64,000 bases of DNA from Dermacentor variabilis (lineage: Eukaryota; Arthropoda; Arachnida; Ixodida; Ixodidae): positions 16,097,631 to 16,161,630 of the forward strand of contig NC_134569.1 in assembly GCF_050947875.1 (NCBI RefSeq), in the 5' to 3' direction. The notes below the pieces were generated by a model. That model was given only the letters and a program-made list of their open reading frames with translations, was not told where the DNA came from and did no database searches. Below, piece after piece: positions 53,601 through 62,600 of this stretch (positions within the stretch are counted from its first letter, which is position 1; the number at the start of each line of letters is the position of its first letter). Position numbers and translations under genes: made by a program.

Positions 53601-56600
53601 CGCTCTACAGGGGTTATAGGGTCAGGAGGCACAATCTTGTCCTGTGAACATACAATGCAAATAAGGTATGGTTTACAATGTAGAAGCTTTTTAGAAAACT
53701 GCACAGTAATCACACTCTTTTTTACATGGGAAAGCACACTGTAGAAAAATCACCATGGTTTATCACATATCAGTGCAGTGCAGAAGTGCGTGCATGCACA
53801 GGTAGAAAGAGTAACAGAAAAGGCAATGGAGACATTGAGATACGTTGAGATAGAGTCACATGACGACTCATTGGTGCAACCAAACAGGAATTTAGCATAT
53901 CTTGAAATGACACACCAATGTCAGGACGAAATAGTGCCGCACACACCACATAGCAGGTTGATGTGCGATCACAATGGCACAGCAGCAGCTTCAGGACAGT
54001 TGACCAGCCAGGAAATTTTGGATATAGGAGTGAAGAGCACACGTGAACAATTGCTGAAGTCTTTTTTATTGCTATTTTTGTACTGCTATTACTATATTTT
54101 GCTAGATTTTTTTTGATTTTTTTATTACTATTATTGCTACAGAGCCTGTCCCAAAACTTCCCGGAATGATTTTTGCAGTCGGCAACGCCGCCTGGCAGGG
54201 TGGGGCTTCAGGCAGAGAAGTTAGTGAGGGATCTAAGCTTCGAAACGAGACCAGTCTCAGTTGCCTGCAGGCAGTTGTTGAGGCAGGTCACGCCTCCCAC
54301 AGAGGTATCTACTGCACCCTCGCCGAGAAAAACAATGAGCCAGTTTTTGGAGCAGTGTTATGCAATCACGTTTTGTATAAAACTGGGTAAAAACTGGGTG
54401 GAGATGCTGGAAATGCTTCAGAAAGCCTACGGTGATGACACGATGAAACAAAGCCAAACTTTCATGTTGCACAAGAGGTTCCGTGAAGTCAGGAGTCTGT
54501 CAACGACGACGACTGCTCGAGACTCCCGTCAACATCACAAACGGACGACTCAGTGCAAAAAGTGCATCAAGTTTTGAACAGGAACCGGTGATTAAGATCG
54601 GAGGATCGCAGAGCAGTGTGGAATACCCATAACAATCGTTCATCGCATTTTAATGGAGGATCTTCAAATGAGCAAAGCCTGCGCAGAAATGGTGCCAAAA
54701 GTCCTGACAAGTGAGATGAAGGAAGAGCATTTGTTGAAGTGCCAAGAATTGCATGAACGCTATGAAATGGACCCAGAATTTTTGGACAGAGTGATCACAG
54801 GGGACGAGACATGGATTTTTTAGTACAATCCTGAATGAAAGTGTAGCGAGTAGCACATCATGAAGTCTCCTCGGCCAAAAAAAGCAAGGATGAGCAAATC
54901 GTGAATCAAGGCAATGCTCATTGTGCTTTTTGACAGAAAAGGTGTGGTTCAGTGAATTCGTGCCACAGGGACAAACAGTCAACAAGGAGTTCTACTGTGA
55001 AGTGCTCAAACGGTTGCGCACCAGGGTTCAAAGCGTCTGAAAAGAAATTCGCAACCATTAGATCTTGCACCATGACAATCTGTCAAGCCATACCACGCTC
55101 ATTGGCTCAGAGTTGCTGGCCAAAATGGGTGTGGCAACGCTGCCCCAGCTGCCGTACAGCCCTGATCTGGCACCACCAGACTTCTTTTTGTTCCCAAGGA
55201 TCAAAAGAACCCTAAAAGGAACTCGGCATGGGACACTGGATACGGTACAAGCAGCTGCGACAACCTCACTGAAGGATGTTCCCGTTGACGGTTTCTAGGG
55301 CGCCTTCAATGATTGGGTACAGCATTCGCAACGGTGCATTAAAGCAGGAGGAGCATACTTTGAAAAGTTCTGAGAAGACTGTAAACTGATATTGAACAAA
55401 TGATTCATAAAAAAAAATTACGGGAAGTTTTGGGACAGACCCTGTATATTATTCTTTATTGCTACCCCAAACATACCATTGCAGCTCTTGCAGAACAATA
55501 AACCATAACTAGCAAACCTAAAAAGTATTAATGCAAGCAACTTACACAGGGTTCATTACTCATAGGTGCTTTTTCAAGTAAACATCGGGAAAACCATTTT
55601 AACGCAAGCCCCACAGGGCTGTCTCTGTGATATGACATGGCACTTACCCGAATGCATGTGGGAAGCCTGGAGTATGTGCCCAAGGTTAGAACCTCTACAG
55701 CACATGGTATGTGAAAGCTAGGCAACCTGCATAGAAAGCAAACAAACATTAATCAGTGAGAGACAGTTGTATGTATACCAAAATGACTGTCAGAAACAGC
55801 AGCCTATGAATAAGAGAACAGCACATTTTCACAGCACAAAGGCTGCTGTTGAGCCCTAATCAGCTGTCCAAAAAGAAGTACTATAGTTGATATACTATGC
55901 AAACAGTCTTGATCCTCAAGTTTCTCCTACAATTTCACAACTGCACAATCATGCCCCATAAAAAGCCAACACAGCTGTTTTAGAGTTAATGATGACCATT
56001 AACTAGAGCAGATGGCATGAAACTATCACCAACGACATGAAATTGCTGCGTCAGATCTGAGCCTTTGACATGATGATTGGTTCAGCCAAAATACATGCGA
56101 CAAAGAGTAATGTTGGCAACACACACTCGAACAACCCATAAGCAATCCCAGCTGTATGTGGAACACCCACCTTGCTTGCACAAGTGTCTCTCTTGCCATC
56201 ATGGCCAGAATATCGGCCATCTCCACAAACAGCATGTTCTGCTTGTCCAAAAATCCTACAATGTTCTTCAGAGACAGGAATAAAAAAATAAGGCATCACA
56301 GAATGGGAGTGTACAGGCCAGTGTGACTCAAGTGCACTCAGATGTACTGATACATTACATGTGGAGCTGGCCTCACAAATTGCACATCACTGCTCGCAGG
56401 GGTTGTAAAGCAAAGTAGTAGATGCTCACGGCACCGTTTAGTTACAAGGCACCAAATACACGCTTAGAAACCTTTCTCGTTTTAATGCGAAAGACTTTGG
56501 TAAGATTTACTGTAGTCATCCTAAACTGAAGTGAAAATTTAGCGATTGCATTCCTGAACATAAATATACAAGGCTGTGTGGAGGAACTCAAAGTATGGAA

Positions 56601-59600
56601 TTGGAACATTCAATAAAGATAAGTGAATATGAGAATAGCACCTGTTAGTATGTTTACAAGTACATGTAAAATTATTAAGCACAGTAATTGCTTTAGTGTT
56701 AAACATACAAAAACCAAATTGCCACATATTTGTACCATATCAACAAAACCAGCTATGACACATTAAAAATATTTTCTCACAATATTATAGACATATTGAG
56801 CTTTCAAATGTACCACACTTTCCTCAGTGTAATTTTTCAAGTAGCAATGGGTGTCAGGACACTACAGCCATGGCTTTTATTATCAGTGAAAGCATAGTGA
56901 AGGCAAGCTCACACAACATCAGAAATCAGTGGTGCAAACCAGAGGCAGTTTCTCAGCTGTTAGAGGCATTGAAGACTGTATCTGTATATCTGGTGTTTGC
57001 ATAACGCCCACAAATGTCAAATGCAAAAATCGTAGAAACAAGAAAACTTTGTGCCTTAAATAAATGTAGACATGAGAAATTACAATATTGTCTAGCGCAA
57101 TGTTCAATTAAGAATCTTATACCTAAGCTCAGTAAAGCCTTGCTGAATGAGGCTCGGGGTTTACAAAGCCTCGCACCAGTGGCCACACTAGCACAGAGAC
57201 ATTTCTAGGCTTTACATGAAACAATACAACAGAATCTAGTGCCAGAATAATGCCCTTATATTCCCACTGTACATCCCTTTACGAGGAAAGTAAAGCAATT
57301 GCTGGTGCAAAGATGACTGTCAGTTGTGTACCTGAATACCTCCCTGGTAACTTCTAATGCAGACTGTTATTTCGATAAGTTAGAAATGGTTTTTGCGGGA
57401 CACATACACATGACGCCAGAATTCCGATTTCACTCGCTTAAGCATCCCGTTATAACTTAAGAGCTTCAAAGTTTAAAGTACTGCATTTCCAACCTTTATT
57501 TATTTATTTATTATTATTTTTATTTTTCACTGAAGAGGACCCTGCAATGCTCCCGAGAAAGCTTGTTAGGCAGCAACAATCACGTTATTGTGATGCAGCG
57601 ATGTTGTGCACTTTGTGCAACAGTCATGATTTCAATGTGCAGCACATGATAACTGGTTGGATATGTAATGCGAGATTTTACGTTCACATGAGACTGCGAG
57701 TACTGTGAGAAAAAAAACTGCAGCATTACCTTTTACAGTTATTTGTAAAAGGTCTTTTTTTTTTTTTTGCCCTAAGCGATATACCAAAAATTTGTGCTTA
57801 CTCGAACCAGTTTTGTTTCCTGTATACGAGATGCATTCCATTTCTGTAATCCCTGCAGCTGTCACGTGTAAGCGCAGCCAGAAGAAATGCCCACAGCACT
57901 CTCGTTTATTTTGTTATGAGCATTGTCATCATGCCTGGCCTTATTACTACACAAAATTGGGAAATTTTGCTGTGCCATGACGTCATGATTGCTTTACATT
58001 AGTTTCAGTTTAAAGCGATGGCACAGAGTGTTGTCTTCCCATATACTGCTGTGTGGTACCACTTGCCGCACTGTTTGCCCAACCACCCGGACTCATCATT
58101 ACGATTGTCGTCCTCCCCCCCACCCCCGAAGCGGCGAAAGTGGTTTTGCACACGTGCTTGTTTGTGTGCTTAAGGAGCTTCAAGCAAGGATGCTTAAGCA
58201 TCCTACCCATGATGTTAGAGCAGTTTCAGGTTTTTTAAATCTAGTCCCGTTTGCGGGTATGTTTTTTGGGAGGTGTCAAACGGGCTGAAATAGAAAAACC
58301 TTGCTCTGCTCAGATGTGCGAAGCATATGGCCAATTTTACATGCCAGATGCTGAATTCTGTTATAGCTACACGCATGCACTTCTACACGAGAGATGCGAA
58401 TCACCAGCTCGAACAGTGAGAAAGTTACCGCTGCAAATAAGGAAGGTAATCTTCCGTAGCCATTTCTTCTACGTTTCTGATCAAATGCGACTACATTAAA
58501 TTTTTGTGCACTGAAATAAGCATCATCAAAGTGAACATGTAAAATGTCCATGCCTCAGCTGTGTTCCATGCGTCCATAACCAAGTGGAATTTTGCAAATG
58601 TGGTCTCAAAACAGAACTGAAGATTATTCTAACTTTTCTTTATTGTTTCATGCCTTCTTCACAAGAAACATTGACAGCGCAATGCCAGCAAACACTACAA
58701 TGTCTAGAATAAATGTCCCAAATGCAATGTGTTAAATAAAGGACGAAGCCAGTAAAAAATATCAGTTTCTTGCAATATTGCTTCAACCTGCTCTTTATCT
58801 CAGCCTTAAAGCCGATGCCAAATTGTTAACCCTGATACTGAAGTTTTCACCTCACAGCTCAAAAAAAAAAAAAGAAAGATGTCTACTTTTCAATCCTATT
58901 ATGGTAGCGAATGAGATCTAGCAGCAATGGCTGCCATGCGTGTGCTTTCCAGGCTGACAGCAACAGCAGCACCACATTGTGAGTGGGAAAAAAAAAGGGG
59001 CCACATTCTCATGCGCTGCTCAGGGGGAGCTTGCAAACTGAAAGAAATCTAAAAACGGTGGTTATAATAATAATGATGTAATGATGTTACCTATAATAAC
59101 AATGTCAATGAAGCCAGGTTCGGCATGTTGAGACGAAATGTAGTATCAAATTAAAATACCTTTCAAATTAAAAGTGTTTCCTAATCTTCATACTTGTTAA
59201 GTGTAATCCTTTTACATAAAAGAAGCATTTAGTAGAGTTCCTACTACCTCAAAAGTATGTGTTAGCACTTCGTCATGCGGAATGGAATCTTTTGGAATTC
59301 ATCAACAGTCCAAGGGACACTTACAGCACATTTTTCCACTTTGGCTGCGCTTGCTGCCCATTTCACAAGTGCAAGCAGCCGGACAAATAGCTGCCGTGTG
59401 CTGCTGGCAAACTGCACAATCTCAATCTTTCGTTCCACGTCTGTCTTGCGAGGAAGCCTAGCAAATAATGAAAGCAAAACTATGAGTAGTTGAACTATGA
59501 ACTCCATAAAAGTGCATGAGTGAGGCTGCAGGAGTAAGAGTGACATCAATAAGGCTACAGAGAAGTGGGTGACAAGTAAAAGTAGAACATAACCAAAAAG

Positions 59601-62600
59601 TTTAAGCAGTGAAACCACGAAGAACACAACTCAGTTGACAAAAGTAGAAAGTAGATACAGCTAACACTAGAGTACCATCGTCAAAAACAAGTTATTGCAA
59701 AAAACTGTGTACTGATCACATGCAATGAAATAGGAATGTCACAAACATAAAAGAATGATAGGAGTGTGCCACATAATATAAAAACAAATGTTTTTTGTTC
59801 ACCAGCTTAGCCCAATCAAATTTTTTATGTGCTCAAACCAGGCCAAACCCTTGAGCCAGTCAGCCCACACTGCAGGTAATTGTGGCTCCCTGCCAACCCT
59901 AACTATTTACTGGAGACAATCAAGGCATTTGTGTGTTCTAGAGGACAAATAATCATTGCAGAGAAATTCTCATACAAGGAATACAAAAAATTTCATACAT
60001 ATTAGGACCTCAAAGATTACCTTTCCAACCATCTCAGATGCTATGTACACAACTGTGTACATAGCAGGAAGAAGAAATTAGGAACTGGCAAAGAATCAGA
60101 CGTATGCGTTAAGAGACAAAGCTGGCAATATCATTACTAATATGGATGAGATAGTTCAAGTGGCTGAGGAGTTCTATAGAGATTTATACAGTACCAGTGG
60201 CACCCACGATGATAACGGAAGAGATAATAGTCTAGAGGAATTCGAAATCCCACAGGTAACGCCGAAAGAAGTAAAGAAAGCCTTGGGAGATATGCAAAGG
60301 GGGAAGGCAGCTGGGGAGGATCAGGTAACAGCAGATTTGTTGAAGGATGGTGGGCAGGTTGTTCTAGAGAAACTGGCCACCCTGTATACGCAATGCCTCA
60401 TGACTTCGAGCGTACCAGAATCTTGGGAAAACGCTAACATAATCCTAATCCATAAGAAAGGGGACGCCAAAGACTTGAAAAATTATAGACCGATCAGCTT
60501 ACTGTCCGTTGCCTACAAAGTATTTACTAAGGTAATTGCAAATAGAATCAGGAACACCTTAGACTTCTGTCAACCAAAGGACCAGGCAGGATTCCGTAAA
60601 GGCTACTTAACAATAGACCATATTCACACTATCAATCAGGTGATAGAGAAATGTGCGGAATATAACCAACCCTTATATATAGCTTTCATTGATTAAGAAA
60701 AGGCGTTTGATTCAGTCGAAACTTCAGCAGTCATGGAGGCATTGCGGAATCAGGGTGTAGACGAGCCGTATGTAAAAATACTGAAAGATATCTACAGCGG
60801 GTCCACAGCCACCGTATTCCTCCATAAAGAAAGCAACAAAATCCCAATAAAGAAAGGTGTCAGGCAGGGAGATACGATCTCTCCAATGCTCTTCACAGCG
60901 TGTTTACAGGAGGTATTCAGAGACCTAGATTGGGAAGAATTGGGGATAAGAGTTAATGGAGAATACCTTAGTAACTTGCGATTCGCTGATGATATTGCCT
61001 TGCTTAGTAACTCAGGGGACCAACTGCAATGCATGCTCACTGACCTGGAGAGGCAAAGCCGAAGGGTAGGTCTAAAAATTAATCTGCAGAAAACTAAAGT
61101 AATGTTTAACAGTCTCGGAAGAGAACAGCAGTTTACAATAGGTAGTGAGGTACTGGAAGTGGTAAGGGAATACATCTACTTAGGACAGGTAGTGACTGCG
61201 GATCCGGATCATGTGACTGAAATCATCAGAAGAATAAGAATGGGCTGGGGTGCGTTTGGCAGGCATTCTCAGATCATGAACAGCAGGTTGCCATTATCCC
61301 TCAAGAGAAAAGTTTATAACAGCCGTGTCTTACCAGTACTCACGTACAGGGCAGAAACCTGGAGGCTTACGAAAAGGGTTCTACTGAAATTGAGGACGAC
61401 GCAACGAGCTATGGAAAGAAGAATGATAGGTGTAACGTTAAGGGATAAGAAAAGAGCAGATTGGGTGAGGGAACAAACGTGAGTTAATGATACCTTTGTT
61501 GAAATCAAGAAAAAGAAATTGGCATGGGCAGGACACGTAATGAGGAAGGAAGATAACCGATGGTCATTAAGAGTTGCGGAATGGATCCCAAGGGAAGGGA
61601 AGCGTAGCAGAGGGCGGCAGAAAGTTAGGTGGGCGGATGAGATTAAGAAGTTTGCAGGGACAACATGGCCACAATTAGTACATGACCGGGGTAGTTGGAG
61701 AAGTATGGGAGAGGCCTTTACCCTGCAGTGGGCATAACCAGGCTGATGATGATGATGTGTACATTGTGAAGTCCCACCTTTACTCTGAGTGTGCTATAGA
61801 TGCTGCCAATTACGCATTTGCAGCCGAATTTCCCGTTTCTTGCCTTCTAACTGTGGAGTTTACAATGACATATGGGGGGCAAAGATAAAACTAATGCACA
61901 ATATATTCAGCATGGCAGCACACAACTGACGAAGATGAGAATGATGTTGCCAGAGTTGAGTTCATCAGCTCTGCTTGCATTGAAAACACAGATAAAGAGA
62001 ATGCTTAAGACGTGCTATTTCCAGGTCCCTGTGGTACTGTGGAAAATTGTGAAGGAAATTTTCAACAAAAGAAATTGCCTTTTCTCTTTCCCCCTAACAC
62101 CACCACCGCCCCTACCACCAACACTGCACTCAGTGGACAGCTCAAAAAGCATCTTGAATGCACAGGACATCCCGACGCCACACAGTTTTTGGGGGACATG
62201 CCTGAGTTGATCTTCAAAGTCATTTTCTGAAGGAACAAATACCTACAGCATTCAAACAAAACCTGTGAATGTGAACATGACCTCCGAATAAAAGGAGGAG
62301 GCCATGGCCAGAAGCTTGTGATCCTGCCAGAAGCAAATTGAGCTCAGAACTACAAATTAATGAGAGGAAGGGACCAATTCTAGGTGTGCCGTTCTGCCTG
62401 ACAAAAGACTGCAACTGCTTTTACAGTTTCCATGCCTGAAACACATTGCTGAACTTTGTGACAACATGAGGCTTTGTACACAACTGTGTAGGTACCTGTA
62501 AAAAACAAACAATGGTAGTTTCTTGTTTGCCTGACCTATTTATTGTCCCAAAGGCCTGCTTAGGTGGCTTGTTCTGAAAGATATCTTTTTCTGCAACAAA

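Noticed and set aside
60040..60066. Near-palindrome GCTATGTACACAACTGTGTACATAGC
   Set aside because: It spans the left target duplication of the RTE copy and the first bases of the element, so the symmetry is probably coincidental.
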